DNA from: Chelonoidis abingdonii
Lineage: Eukaryota; Chordata; Testudines; Testudinidae
Assembly: GCF_003597395.2 (NCBI RefSeq)
Contig: NC_133776.1
Coordinates: forward strand, 36,501,128 to 36,565,127
DNA length: 64,000 nt
Direction of reading: 5' to 3'
Part shown: one piece after another, positions 23,802 to 37,155 of the stretch
Position numbering within the stretch: the first letter of the stretch is position 1
Layout of the letters: every line of letters starts with the position of its first letter
Translations under genes and position numbers: made by a program
Notes under the pieces: model-generated
Database searches by the model: none
What the model was told of the DNA's origin: nothing
What the model saw: only the letters and a program-made list of their open reading frames with translations

Positions 23802-25434
23802 TACGTCTGTATTGTGTGTTTGTGGAGAGGGAGAAGGAGGGAGGTAGTAAGAGAATGGAACCATATGAAACAGAATTGTGTTGCTAGGCAGTATGGCTAA
23901 TCTGTGTACTTCATTTAAAAAAAAAAACAAAAAACAAAAACAACTTGGAACAGTTTGTCTAAAGGAAGGTACTGCCTATAGGCAGCTTCAATTTATGTGC
24001 TGACAAGTTAGGCAGGAGTTTGCTAGGATAATTACTCTGCTATTCAACAATAGCAAGCAATTACCGTAGCACCCTCGCTATCACATGCCATACGCCCAGT
24101 CCCAGCCATTAAACAAGAAACTCAGACACCATTCCTCTCAGCAAACATTTTCATATTCCTCTAAGGACTGCAACATCCACTCCACATACTCCTTCTGCTT
24201 GAGCTATTATGGTGACACCTCTTTTATTGTTAATATGCTCTCCCAACAACAAAAATAAAGCAATGCAGGGTTGTTTAGGCTGTCTTCCAGGAGGGGATCA
24301 CTCCACCACAAGAATAGGTGACAATGAAAAGTGTGCAGTGTATGATTTTTTTTATATTTGAATGGTGCTTAGCCAGCTTACAAGAGTGCATATAAACAAG
24401 AAAGATTACCTTAATTAAAGCCTGATCTTGAAAGGTGATAAGAACCTGCAGTTCTCATTGACTCCAATTGTTCAGGATCATGTCATTAGACTGGGGCACA
24501 TTAGTACATTACTGGTGGCTAAATATCAGGTGTTCATTTTTGTTTTTAAGGTAGCTTTTTTAGTCTGTTTGCATGCAATTGCTAGTCATGTCTATTCATC
24601 TGCCAGGGCTTAGAGGGAAAATAAAAATCAATTTGAAGCTCAGTGTGAATTGTTTTTTCTTTTGATTTCATAAAAACAGTTTCATAACATTCCCATTCAT
24701 GAAGTTGCATTAATAGTTTCTATAAGAAAAAAAGAGGTACTCTAGGCCTATCCATGCATAAATCCTGCCAAGAGATATGAATGTACCTACATTTATTCAT
24801 ATTATTTTGACCTCTTTCTTTTTCTCTGTCTCTCTCTCTAGGAACTTGTGACTTCTAAAATTACAATCCACACCAAAAAGTGCAGCAGAACCCACGTGTA
24901 GAAAGCCCCATAACATGTCAAAAAGTTGATCATGGCCGAACTCCTTCTCAGCTTCTGAAATTGTACATCTTTTCAGTAGGGTTGGAAAAACTGGAAAAAA
25001 ATAGAACCTCTGTAGACACATTGCCAAACCTGAACCTTCACTAAGGTTAGGATGGAAACCTCCTCCTTCCTAACTGCCAGCCTGTCTAACCTATTGCTAT
25101 ATCACACAAATCCTATTTCAGGGCTCACCAGGTCAAATTTCTGCTATGGTCGGCTGAGTGTTCTCTTCCAATCTGATGATCTCCGAGGGCAGAAGTACAT
25201 AATACATTCAGGTGTGTTTCTAATGCAAAGAAGCTCAGAGTAAGTGAGTTTTGAAGACAGCAGCTGGCCCCATCAGAAACTAACAGCTTTGCTGAGAACC
25301 TGTGAAGAACTTGGCAGGAGATCAACAAAGATACTGCAGGGCTTTTGGAAGCCAGAAACGGGATTTTGTGGGATGTGAGCATTTTTGATGTAAGGGTGCC
25401 ACCTTTTACAATGGTGGGCAAATAGTGCTCTATG
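23802..25434. other. No gene recognised
   Basis: It includes an A-rich run (23917-23945) and unassigned sequence. No credible frame. Confidence 0.6.
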
Positions 25435-25520
25435 TTTAGCAGATGGTGAAACTGAAGCACAAGGAAGTGAATTGACTTGTCTTTGGTGACAGAGAGTCAA
25501 TGTCAGAGCCGAGAAAAGAA
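25435..25520 (-). repeat. MIR-like SINE core
   Basis: On the minus strand it reads as the MIR centre: 'cggctctgacattgactctc', a 'gtcacc' block, 'cacttccttgtgcttcag' and 'tttcaccatct'. This corresponds to the region of MIR with the 'tgtgcctcagtttcc' box. It is diverged and only the core is present. Confidence 0.6.
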
Positions 25521-28500
25521 GCATGTCTATTGTAGGAATTGTTGTTGGAAGGAGGAACAGATAGACAGGAACAAAATTAAGACTTGGGAAAGGGAAAGGA
25601 TTTAGCTGCTTTGAGAGGTGGGAAGGAAAAAGATGGGGGAAGATGACAAAAGATTTGGATAAACTACAGATAAGTATTTGGATGAATCTTGGCCTTATTG
25701 AAGTCTGTGTAAAAACTCCCATTTAACTTCAGTGAGGCCAGGATGTCAACCTTGGACATCCAAGAAATAATAACAGTGAAGCCTTCTAACCCTTTGAGGC
25801 ATATAGTAGCAGGAGTTTCTAGTGTGCTATATGAAACCACAGTTTTATAGCAAGTATCACCAAGCACTTACTAATGATGTGCCTTGAATTTGAAAGTTAT
25901 ATAAGGTTTTCATTGAAAGATGCAGGTGTTGGAAATCCTAGCAGACTATTTTCCTGATCTAGCCTAATTTATACACACCACATATGCCTGACAACTATAC
26001 ATATTTGGAAGATCTCAGGTCAATTTGCAGTGAACCCTGTGTTTGATCCACTGTGCCAATATGTTTTTCCTCCCTCATCAAAGCATTATTGAAAATACTG
26101 CTCTCCAGAGAACTCAGCCAGCATCAGGCGCTTACTGATACAAAATTGTGGCATTTAAAGAGCCAGCTTCAGCAGGAGCAAAAGGGAAGCAGATTCTCAC
26201 CTAATTTGCACATTGAACATGACACAGAGATTAGCAGTCACGATGAGGAATGCCTGCGTGAAAAATTCCTGTCCTCGATGATAGGTTTGATGCAGTGTTC
26301 CATCAATTTAACATAAATTATTCCTGAGATATTTCCTCTGCATTTACCTGATTAGTAATCTCAATTATTTCTCACCATTCCTAGGACCTGATTAAATTAT
26401 ATCCCTTTCTGATTACTTTATCAGGCCTACTTTTTATGGATTATTGACAGTTCTGTGTTAACTAGCTACTTTGGGGTTTTTTGGCAGGCTGCCAGTGGAT
26501 GGGAAAAAGCAGCTGTTCCTTGAAATGGGAATAATAAAAAATGCCAGCTAATAGTCTTTCTGACTTTTGCAGAACTGAAGGAGGCCATTAGCAGTTCTTG
26601 GAATTCTTCAGTTGTTTGCATATTTGTGTTCCAAGGGAAATAATGTGGGAGGCAGGATACCACTGAGAACGTAATGCAGTGGGTACAATCGGAAATACCA
26701 GAGCTAAGGAAAAAAAAATTTAAAATGCAAAGCAGCAGGAAAATACATGGATGACAAGACGTCTCCTGTAGATAGATGGGTCTATTCCTATTCAGGAGAA
26801 TGTGAGATTAGTTTTTAAGGCCATCACAGTGGGCCAAATCCTGGGCTTCTTACTCAGAGCCACATTCTGCCATCCTTACACATTCTGAGTAGTAGTTTGC
26901 TCAGTGAATAGTCATTTTCAACAGTTGTTCTACCTCTCTTACCCTTTGCTAACTTAGAAAGAATTATTCCCCATAAAGAGCTATTTCCCTATCTGTGCTT
27001 CCCTCATGTCCCCTCACCGCCCCCTCCCCCAGCTATATTTGGCAGATAAAAGCCATGCTCAAGCTGAAATGTAACTCTCTAAATGAGTTCAGGGATTGGG
27101 AGGGGCCTAGAGATGACATAGGGCCCTGGAGGAAAACAACAGCTACATTAAGGGGATTGTCGCTGACAGTGTCTCAGCCTCCCATGCAGGAAGCCAGTCA
27201 GTCCCCCCAACCCATGCATCTATCTGCCTCAAGAATTCAGCAAAACCAGGTGTGAAGACCCAGAGTAGAGAGAGAGCAAGGCAGCCAGTGTAGTTTCAGC
27301 AGCAATGGAGAGAAGAATCAGCTGCTATTGGTGACAGTCTGACAGCTCTCATGTCCAGTAGCCCAGTCTCAGCAACTGGGAAGGCCTAAAAGGTGGCTGA
27401 AAGGTGGGTGGGAGGAAGCCTCCCGGCCTTACCAACAAGAACAGTGAATGTGTAGATCAACACTCCTTCTGCTGGGAAAGGGGTGGGATTTGTAGAACCC
27501 GGTACTTGTAGTATTGGAGACTAGCTACTTCCTGTCTACCCCACTGGCATTAGCAGAATGGAAGGGACAGAAACTCTCATTGTTTACCAGCAGCTTTGGA
27601 CTAGGTGAAGATGGGTGTGTTTGGAGGCATAACTGCTGCTTTGGTGAGGGGCATGAAGAGGAGGTCGTGTCACAAGAGTAGCATGGAGATGTCTTCCCTC
27701 CCTTCGTCAAGAGCTCCCAGATGAGAACATTCCCTCTTAGACCCCATCAGCAGGATCATCTCTCTCTTACCCTTCCCATTCTCCAGGCACCAACTCTTCC
27801 TTTTCCACCCTTACTCATCATGCAAATACCTCCTCTCTCTTCCCCCAATTTCCCTGGCAACAGCACCTTCTCTCCCCCTTCCACTGGTGATGGAAGCTCT
27901 ACAGTGGGGAGAAGTCATTTCCTTTAACAGCACCGTTGCCATGGGATAAAAAGCCAAGTATAGTCCTGTTGTTAGCAAAGGGCTAGGTTTCCTGTGCTTC
28001 AGCTGCTCTTGCAGTTGGCGGCCTATCATCCCCAGCTGAACTGGGTCTCTCATTTACTGGCTGGTGTTTATTTCTCCCCAGTTGCTGAAACTGAGCTCTC
28101 CTTATTTCCTTTCTCTTCTCCCAGCTTGCAGGAGCCTTCAAGCATGGAGTGTATTTTCTCAGGCATGCTGTAGAAGAGTAAGCCTTACAAGACACTTGGA
28201 AGCATGTAACCTGTAGCTGCTTCTTCTCTCCTATCATTAGGACTGAAAGCTCTCCCTGATCTTACTCTCTGTAAGAAAGTTAGCACCCTTAAAACCAACA
28301 TTCAACCTAACAGTTGAACTGTGATATCTTGCATGCTAAAAACTGAATGTGAATGCTTCAATGGAATTGTTCTATTTCATGATAAGAGGAATTATTCTCT
28401 TGTGGTTTGAAGATGTAATAATGAATTCTGAAATGCAATAAGACAAAAATGAGATACAATGAAAGCTTAACTTGGTATGTTTCCATTTTTTTTATTCCTT

Positions 28501-30780
28501 TTGATGTGTGGGATAAGATTAATTTCTGCTAAACTAGGAAATCCAAAGGAAAAGCTGGAGTGTTCAGGGATCTAAAGGAACACTTTGATTTTCAGAGAGT
28601 TGGTGAAGTGGAGGAAATGTTAACTAGATTTAGATACATAGAATGCAATTTCAAACATCCCATTTGTATTGCATCGTTTAGCTTTATTTTAATTATTGGC
28701 CTGAGACATGAAAAATTTAGAATAGCATTTAGACTTCCCTACAGTTTGTGGTGTGTCTAGATCTGGGGTTTTGGCATAGTCCATTACAAAGTCATAAAAG
28801 GGCCAGTTGCAAAGTTTTGAACTGGATGTGGCATGAAGTTTGCATCTGTGTATGGAAAGGACAGGCAAAGGGGAGTTTGAATGCGAGGGTTTGGTTTGAG
28901 CTCCACGTTAGTTAACTCATTTAAAAAACAACAACCCACCCTTCTGATCTATTTAGTTTGTGGTTGGGAGAGAAGGGGAAGCAAGTAATGGAGGAAACTG
29001 GAGGGAGAGGGAAGACATTAGGGAAAAGCTGAAATGGGAGTGAGAAAAGGCTGAAACAAGGCTTACAGGAATCCAAAAAAACTTCATATCAGAGGTGGGC
29101 CTAGATCTGAACACCCCATACTTGGGTATCTGGGTTTTGGAACCTGATCTGGATTCCAGATATTGCATCTGATTCCTATTTGTGTAATCACCCAAGCCCA
29201 AACCCCAGTTTTTAATGCCACAAAACACTGGGTGGATGGGTGGGTGCTGAAATCTGGGTTTTGTTTGTAGCTGGGGCCCATATCTAACTCGCAGTGTCCT
29301 ACAATATGTGCACACTGGATGCAACTGAGCTGTGCTCCTGGCTTAGAATGCCGAAGATGTCAGGTCTTAGGCAGTTACATGTTTCAGTGCCACAGTTTTT
29401 CTAGCTTTGGATGCTAAAGATGGTGAGTTCAAATCCAACCTAGGTCATCTTGTAGACTATAATTCAATTGTGCTTACAAAATAAGGAATATAAATTACAA
29501 ATATGTTGATTTATTTTATTTCATTTTTATAGCTGAGATTTTGTGGAGTGTTGAATTAAAAAAGCTGTTTGGATGTGGTGTAGAGAGCTGGTTGTGAGAA
29601 GGCTTTATAGTGTAGATTTGTGCATTTTATTTCAGATAGTATCGTGAGTGGGTTCTGCATCTCTCCAGACAAATGGGTCACAACTCATAGTCAAATTATT
29701 TTTATGAGTCCCCATTTGAACATACAATTGCCTGATATGTGTGCTTGAGTACCTCTTGTACATGCAAATAGAGGGTGCTCTCATGCAAATTTTATGCATG
29801 CAATTTAGGAAGTCCATTTGAAATTTGGCCTTAAGGACTGAAGAATATGTCTATTAACTGAGCAAAACTCCCATTGAAGACACGTGGGAGTTTTGCCCAG
29901 TTAGGGCCTGAACTCACTCTCACTGAGGTCAATGACACAATTCCCATAACTTCCTGCTTCCACTTAGGTTGTTCCTGCAAAATATCTACCATGAGATGCA
30001 TGGCATTTCAGCACTTATACTTCTGATCCTAGCTAGTTGACCCCGAGCCACCTGCAGGGAAAAAGGAAGGGAATGATGAAGAGAAAAGTTGCAGCTGCTG
30101 GAGGAAAAAGCTAGCTCCTGCCAACAACATAGGCCAGTATCAGTCAGAACATTCCAGGTATGAAAAATATTTTCCCCACTCTCAGTATGCTTCCTGAGCC
30201 CTGAAGTTGCTTCACCAGCATCTCACATCTGCTACAGGGATTTGTTCTAATGCTCAGTTATTTTTGTACTAAGACTTGATAACTTCATCCTCCCCAAGCT
30301 GGATCCCGAGAGGGCAGAGGGAGAGCATTGGGGGAAAATCAAACAGAAAGCTAAGGGGAAGCTTAAGGTGAATTTGCTCCCCATGTGGTTCAGTGCAGCC
30401 CACATCCATTGCTCTCCAGGGCATGTTGGAAGGCCCACATGTTTCCCCAGACTTTTGAGGAAGGAATGGGGAGGGTACGAAGGTCTTGGAGAGTGTATTA
30501 ATAGTCCAGTTTGGGGTATTAATGATCTCACTGGATCAACAAAATTAACTGAAGGGCAGATCTACTTTTTGCCATTGGTCTCCTTTGTTTTATAATGCTT
30601 GTATCTGTTTATCTTAACTTAGAATATAGATACATTCATTTAAAAGAAGTCTAAACAAATACATTAACTGTAAGTTGCCTGATGTTATCCAAAGAGCACT
30701 GACCTAGCCCAACCTTCAGTTATGATTTGATTACTATATAAATCACTCACATAGCACCATAAATTCACACCTAAACATAG
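25521..30780. other. No gene recognised
   Basis: Minus-strand frames of 149 codons (25722-25273) and 123 codons (29324-28953) are present, but the first overlaps a MIR core and the second a repeat-like 'ctgggttttggaacc' tract (29080-29285). An inverted 'aactcccattgaag' and 'gtgggagtttt' pair lies near 29868-29895. The 27000-28300 part is richer in GC and pyrimidine runs but shows no recognisable exon. Confidence 0.5.
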
Positions 30781-31140
30781 ATAAGACACATCATCTGTCC
30801 TGAAGAGCTTAGTCTAAATAAGACAAAGGCAAGAAAAGACCAAGGCTACCAGTTCAGAAGAAGGACGTTGTGGGGACTATGTGTGAGGAGAAGGAGTCAG
30901 GAGGGATCATGTGGAGAGGTTGTGATTACAAGGAGGGATTTCAAGATGGAGAATGAGGCTGCAGGGGGACAAGATGCCTGACTGAGGCAGCAGGTGAGCA
31001 TTCAGAAATCCAAAAGGAGTAAAGAGAGAGACGGGGTAGAGCATAGGGGAAATGAGAGCGAAGATACAGGTGGGAACAAGAGCATGTAGGGCCTTATAGA
31101 TGAGGAAGAGAGGAGATTGGATGTGATCTGGGGGGAGTTA
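30781..31140. repeat. Interspersed repeat, class unresolved, also present near 10.1 kb
   Basis: It starts 'ataagacacatcatctgtcc' and runs as purine-rich sequence to a 'gtagggccttatagatgagg' block near 31087. The first 25 bp match the sequence at 10095, including the following purine-rich style. I recognise the wording as an amniote interspersed repeat but cannot name the family. Confidence 0.45.
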
Positions 31141-33594
31141 GGAAAAAGAAAGTGGAGATGTGTTGAAAGGGAAAATAGAAGGCAAAGGTGAATTAGAAAA
31201 TTAAAAAGAAATCAGCTTGGGTTCTTACTGCAAAGGATTCTCAAAGGATGAGAGAAACAGTACACTTGCACACGGTGACTTGGTCACCATCTAATAGCCT
31301 ATCATCCCTAACAGGTAAAATCATGCTATACGCTGACTATACATAGTGGCTCAGCAGATTTGCCCCAAATATATATTCTGTTCAACCACAGTTAACTCCA
31401 CACAATGTATAAATAAGAGAGCACTTACTGTTGCAAACTAGGTTTTCTGGAGATCTGATGACTCAGGAAATAATGGAACGCGGAGCTTTTCACATCTAGG
31501 CTATTGCTTCAGATTAGGTTCAGGTCAGTAGTGCCCACAAATTGTTACAGAATAACAACCCTTAGATGGCTCTACTGCATATGAACTTAAGGTGGGTAAA
31601 GTCCAGCTACTGGTTGACAGGTGTCTACATCACAGAAACCAGCACGATCACAGCTGGTACCATTTTTGGCCATTGTGTCAGAGGCCAAGAATTGGCTCGA
31701 CATAGAGTTTGAATCCTGCTGCCGGGGTGATGGCGCTTGTGCTGTTGTTGCTCCTACAGAAAGCTTTGATGGGTCACACCTTTATTTTATTTTTTTTTTA
31801 ATATTTAGTCAGTGCTAAGGAAGCTGAACACTTTCTTCCTTGCTTTCCTTAGATGTGGGCACCATGACCCAGAGTTGATGACCACAAAAAGGGCAGAGGC
31901 CTACCCTGTGTTGTATGAGATAAAGCTGGTGCAAGTGGGAGCAGGGAGCTTCTCCTTCCATGCTCTGCACATCCATGTGGGTGTGGGACAGGATATATCC
32001 CTAATACTGTGACCTCTAGAAGAAGAGTCCAGCTGATATGCCTGTAACCTCACCACTGCCTCAAGAGAGGTAATCAATCTCACTTGAGGCATGGACTAGC
32101 TCCTGGTCTCGAGTCTTCCTGTAAGCATGCTGCAGTCAGTAGCAGCAGTGGAGGGTGGCACTAGGTAAGTCTATTTCCCTTAGGTGTTTCTTGACTCATC
32201 CTAGTCTGCATCACTCAATTTGCTACAGGTCTACTCACCCCACCACCCAGTATTATTCAATTGGCAAATCAGAGCAGGCTTTTGTTCAAAAGCTTGTCTT
32301 TGGAACTCACAACACTCATATTGGGAAATCAGATCATGACATTATAATATCTGAAGGAGGTGAAACCCAAAACACAGACTGGATCCTCACGTGGTCTAAA
32401 TATTTTTTACACACACAAATCTATACCACCTGAGGCATTGGCTGATTGTGTTTTTATCCTTTGGATTTATCTATTTGACTGACTGGTGGTTCTGTCTGTC
32501 TATTGATTTTTCTTTTTTTTTTTTTAAAAGCCAGACGCTACCATTATGATCTAATCTGAGCACCTGTATAACACAGGCCAAGGAATTTTACCAAGTGATT
32601 CCGGCATCAAGTTAATAACTTCTGAGTGAACTAGAATACGTCTTTTAGAAGGACATCCAGTCTCAATGTATCTGTGTAATTCATAATGCATGGTGATAAT
32701 AATAAAAGAGCAAACCATATTTCAGGAGCTAGATTCATTATATTTTAATACATTGGACCCTAAATAGCAAAGTATAAAAATCAACAGAACTCTTAAATGT
32801 GCCCTCTAGTAAATTGTTTGCATAGCACTACAGGAGTGACTATAAAAGAAAGCAGGGAAGAGTATGAAACCATATATTTTAACAGTTGGAAGTTCTTTGT
32901 CCAGGCTCATTTCTACACTAAGAGAATATTTCTGATTGTCCTCTGAAATGTGTAATTTCAGATAAACCATGTTGCTACAAAACTAGAACATAATCTCCAT
33001 GGGCAGAAATATTAGCAAAGGCATTTACACTGTACCACAGCATTGCTTAGTCTGCTCCAGCTGAATTATATTATAAATGAGCTATCACAAAAATCACTGG
33101 GGAGCTTCTGGTCAAACACATCAGCATGACAGAGAGAACTGCTTTTTCTTGGTTTTGTGTTGTAAATGTGACAATCATTTCACAAAACTACATTGAAAAA
33201 GATAAAATTAATCACAAAACAATCTCTACCTACAACACAAAAATACCACTGAACCTGCAATGACAAGAAATGCTCATTATGGGCCTAATTCTGAGAAGTT
33301 CCGAATGCCCATAGAAGTCTATGGGCCTCATTCGCCATTGCCTGTCACCTTGTGTGGTCATTTATAGCAGTACAATATGTGGAAGGGGGATATGCTGATT
33401 TGGTATAATTTTATATGTATTTTACGTAGAACAAATGACTACAGCGGGTTCAGGGCAATGGAAAGCCAGGCCCAACGAGAGCTTAGGTACTCACCACCTG
33501 TCAGCATTGGGCCTAGTACTATATTACCCAGTTGGATCCAAATGTTAGACTATTTTAAGAAAAATTATGTTGTATGAGAGCTCAACATTGCTAT
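31141..33594. other. No gene recognised; T-rich runs
   Basis: It includes T runs at 31786-31800 and 32508-32525. Frames up to 92 codons occur without any family resemblance. Confidence 0.55.
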
Positions 33595-33740
33595 GTCGGA
33601 GGGAATCCAAACAACTTCAGTTCTCTGTGCCTTGATCTCTTCATCTGAAAAATGGTACTTCTGTGTATTCACTGGTACATGTTATGCCAGGGCTTTTGTG
33701 AGGCATAATTCATTGGTGTTTGTGATGTGCTCAGATATTG
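33595..33740 (+). repeat. MIR-like SINE fragment
   Basis: It contains 'ttctctgtgccttgatctct', 'tcatctgaaaaatggtac', 'tttgtgaggcataattcatt' and 'tgtgatgtgctcagatattg', in the same order as the second half of MIR-type SINEs. Confidence 0.65.
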
Positions 33741-34971
33741 CAGGGACTAGAAATGCCTGTAATCAATTAATATAATGAGTAACATTTTTATCATATGATT
33801 TTAAAATACCATATAATTAGCAATATTTTTCTACCGGTATTTCCCCCATTATTACTACAAGTTCTTGTGCAATATTTGGCATGAAACAGTCACGAAGAAA
33901 TTAACTAGTAAGACACCAAAGAGCCTCTGCACAGAAGAAAACTTCCTTCCTAGGATAGCTATTAAGGATGAATTTAGTAGACAGTTTGAGCATAATAATA
34001 CCTGGTAGTGCAGTTGGGATGAGTCAGACTTTCAGAGGAATAGAGCAGATAGGATTTAATATTCCCCTTGAAGAAAGAAGATAGGAGCAGGAGAAGGGAG
34101 TAATAGCAGAACCCTGAAGGAAGGAATAGAACAAGGTTTGGTTAAGCAATCGAGTATTAGGGACAGTAGAAGTGAAGCAGAATCTGAGCATGTGATGGGT
34201 CAGTGATAGTAGCAGTACAATAACTAAGGAGCCTGGCCCTGTCGGGTTGACTGTACATCCAAGAGGGTGCCTCCCATCTAAAAGATCCACTCTATCCAGC
34301 CAAATTACTGAGGATGGACTGGTTGAGACTAACACCCTAGCAACAATGTTAGCAAGAACTGGGCTATATGGATACACACCTCAATATGCTAGAGTGCTAT
34401 TGTCCCTTGAGTGGGTGCATTAGCACAGAGAAGCTGCACAAGGAGCCCCTCTTAGCTCCAAACAAAGGGATTGCTGTACTTCCTCCTAGCCCCCAAAGAC
34501 AGGGAGGAGTGGAGGAGAGCTGGGGTTATGCATGCCCTTCTCCTACACTTTGACTAGCAGAGCTGACTGGTCTCCGAGAGGGGAGCAGGCTACATTGATG
34601 GAGGATTGTTTCTTTGCTTTGCACACTGGAGGACACAAAGAGACACGATCCTTCCTGAGTCTCAACTTGATAGGATGTTGCTCTGCGCTGCCCTGCTGTA
34701 TATGTAATTTATACAACAGCGACCTCTTGAAGTGAGTTAGATACATAGGGACCATACCTCTTTGACAATAAACTTAATAGGGATCAGAGGGACAAATGGA
34801 CTAACAATTGGACAGAAGATGATGAACATATGGGTATACAAATTACTTGGGCAGCGAAACGAAAACTTTTTTTAACAAAAGAGTTGCTCTACTACAGCAA
34901 ACTATGGGTCTGTCTAGTCCATGTAGCCTTCTACAATGAACAGCAACTGACTATTCATGGAAAGATGAACT
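33741..34971. other. No gene recognised
   Basis: A 117-codon minus-strand frame (34377-34024) has no resemblance to a known family. Nothing else can be assigned. Confidence 0.55.
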
Positions 34972-35263
34972 CTTCTCATCAGGGCCGGTTCCAGGCACCA
35001 GCGAAGGAAGCAGGTGCCTCGGACTGCCAATAGAAAGAGGCGGCACTCCGTCTGTTTTGGAGCGGCACGTCCGGGTCTTTGGTGGCACTTCGGCGGCAGC
35101 TCAAGAGCTCCATTTCTGTCTTCTGCTGCCGAATTTCTGCCGGTTTTTCACTCTATTCCTCTTTGGCAGCACTTTGGCGGCAGCTCAATCAGGTTTTTCT
35201 TTTTCTTTTTTCTTCTTTGCCGCTTGGGGCGGCAAAAAAACTGGAGCCAGCCCTGCTTCTCAT
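34972..35263. mobile_element. hAT-type MITE, CAGGGCCGG family, perfect 8-bp duplication
   Basis: The element is 34980-35255 (276 bp), starting CAGGGCCGGTTCCAGGCACC and ending CTGGAGCCAGCCCTG. CTTCTCAT lies on both sides (34972-34979 and 35256-35263). Inside are two 'cggcggcagctcaa'-type segments, a T/C run and 'cgcttggggcggcaaaa', which is shared with the element at 51267. The three overlapping 83-93 codon frames are not genes. Confidence 0.95.
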
Positions 35264-37143
35264 AATGCACTTCACCATTTGCGCATTGTTACTCAAGGTA
35301 TTGGGGAGGAAGAAGCAAATTTTCTGTTTCCTTCCTGATACCCATTAGATACTGGCTGTACAGTCTGAAGCAAGAAGATATTTTTTTCTCTTGTATAATG
35401 TCTTATGGCCGATTTGCCACTCTTACTCACATTGTGTAATATCTTACTCTATGAGTAGTCCCATTGAAATCACAGGTACTCCTTACAAAATAAGGTAATA
35501 CTGAGGGTGGCAAATAGAATTGGTCAGGTTTTTTGGGTTTTTTTGCATAGAGTATTTTTCCAATCCAAAAACTAGATTTAATTGAAACCAACATTTTTTC
35601 ACAGGTAAATTGCAATTCCAGTTAAAAGTTTTGATTTGATTTAGGAAATTTCAAACAACTTTTTCCTATTTTGTTTTATTTTGACTTAAAGATTGTTTCA
35701 TTTTGTTTTTTAGAAACTTTAAAATTTGTTTTCAATTTTCACTTTTTGGATTTTAGTGCTCCACCTCTTCCTTGTTTTTTACATCCTCCCTTTTCCTGAA
35801 ATGCAACATCTGGAAAATAGTAAGAAAGTGTGAGAAGGTAGGGAAAATCTGGAACTAAAAGCTGAAAGCTTGTCCTGTATTAGACTTGGACTGTAGAACA
35901 CCAGTATAAGGTTAGTTATCACAGACATGTTTTGACCTGTAAAGCTTTCTGGTAGTTGCCATTAAAAAGTCAGCAGTTAACAAGATAGCATCTGAAATAT
36001 TCCACTTTGTCCTTATTCTTAAAATAGAAATAACAGCATGTGGCAATTATGGATAAATAATAATTTTTTAATGGTGACCACTGGTTTTATGGACCAAAAT
36101 CATCATCTTGCACTGAACCTGGAAACATATGGGTAGCCATTACAATCTAAGAACAGGTATAATAAACTTGATACAAGAAAAACATTACTTACTCACTCTG
36201 TGGTAGCTTAAGACTCCAAGTACTTTTTGTGGTATGCAATACAATGATTTTAGAAGGCAAAGTCTATATCTTAGAGGAAAGCACAAATGTCTAGCCAGGT
36301 ATAGATGTAAAAAAACCCACTCTGGACTACCGATGATGCCTAAGAATCTGGGAACAGCCAATGACTCAGAAAGACCCCCGTGTTGTGAACCTCAATAATA
36401 ATACTAGGTGGACATGGATCTCCCATATAGAACAAACATTATTCTAATCTTCTCTAGATGTTTCAGCTTAGTCTAGTTTTTCCAGAAAAAGGAATGACAA
36501 AATACAAATTCACATCCTAGTTTAAAATTCACAAGAACGGATGGTTTGCCTTTCAAAAGACCCACCTGTTTTGTGCTTCCTTCAAGTGGAAGTTTTATCA
36601 GCTTGGTAATTTTTCAAGATTTCTTGATTACAGGGTGTGTTTTATGGCTGTTTTATGTAACAAAACTGATCTGATGACTGAACTTTGCTAGTGAATAAAA
36701 GAGGTTAATATTAACCAGAGCAACAGATGATAATTTCTTATCCAGTTGCATGCATGATACCTTTTTATTAACATCCTGCCGTACGTGACACATTGCAATT
36801 TGCCTTATACATAATATTTATTATTAAATGTATAATTGGAAAATGTAAGATGTCATGAAGAAAGTAATTTTGTAAAAGTGTACTAAAATCTAGAGAAATC
36901 TTTGTGGACATAAGTTATCTCTATGTCAGCCCTTATGGATAAGTTTTCTGTATCTCATTATTGATTTTTCTAGAGAAATAAAGGGCTGCTAAATAGAAAG
37001 TTGTCTATTTTGCTGCAATTCTATAAACCAGTCCTGCAAACATTTATTCTGATGAGCTGTGCTACAGAAGTTCAAGTGACAAATCAAATAAGTAAGGATT
37101 TGAAGGCTTGGCTGTTTATCACTTGGTTGCAGTTTACATTCAC
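35264..37143. other. No gene recognised; palindromic and AT-rich repeats
   Basis: A palindromic remnant lies at about 35408-35512: 'gatttgccactcttactcac' is mirrored by 'aatactgagggtggcaaat'. An AT-rich 'tttgacttaaag' type repeat follows at about 35520-35760 and resembles the tract at 21390. Nothing else can be assigned. Confidence 0.55.
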
Positions 37144-37155
37144 ACAAAATAACTT

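Noticed and set aside
25125..25722. Minus-strand frames of 111 and 149 codons
   Set aside because: They overlap a MIR-like core and each other in different phases, with no protein family resemblance.
29395..29450. tRNA-like B box ('gagttcaaatccaacc')
   Set aside because: No convincing A box or acceptor stem pairing. Too weak to call.
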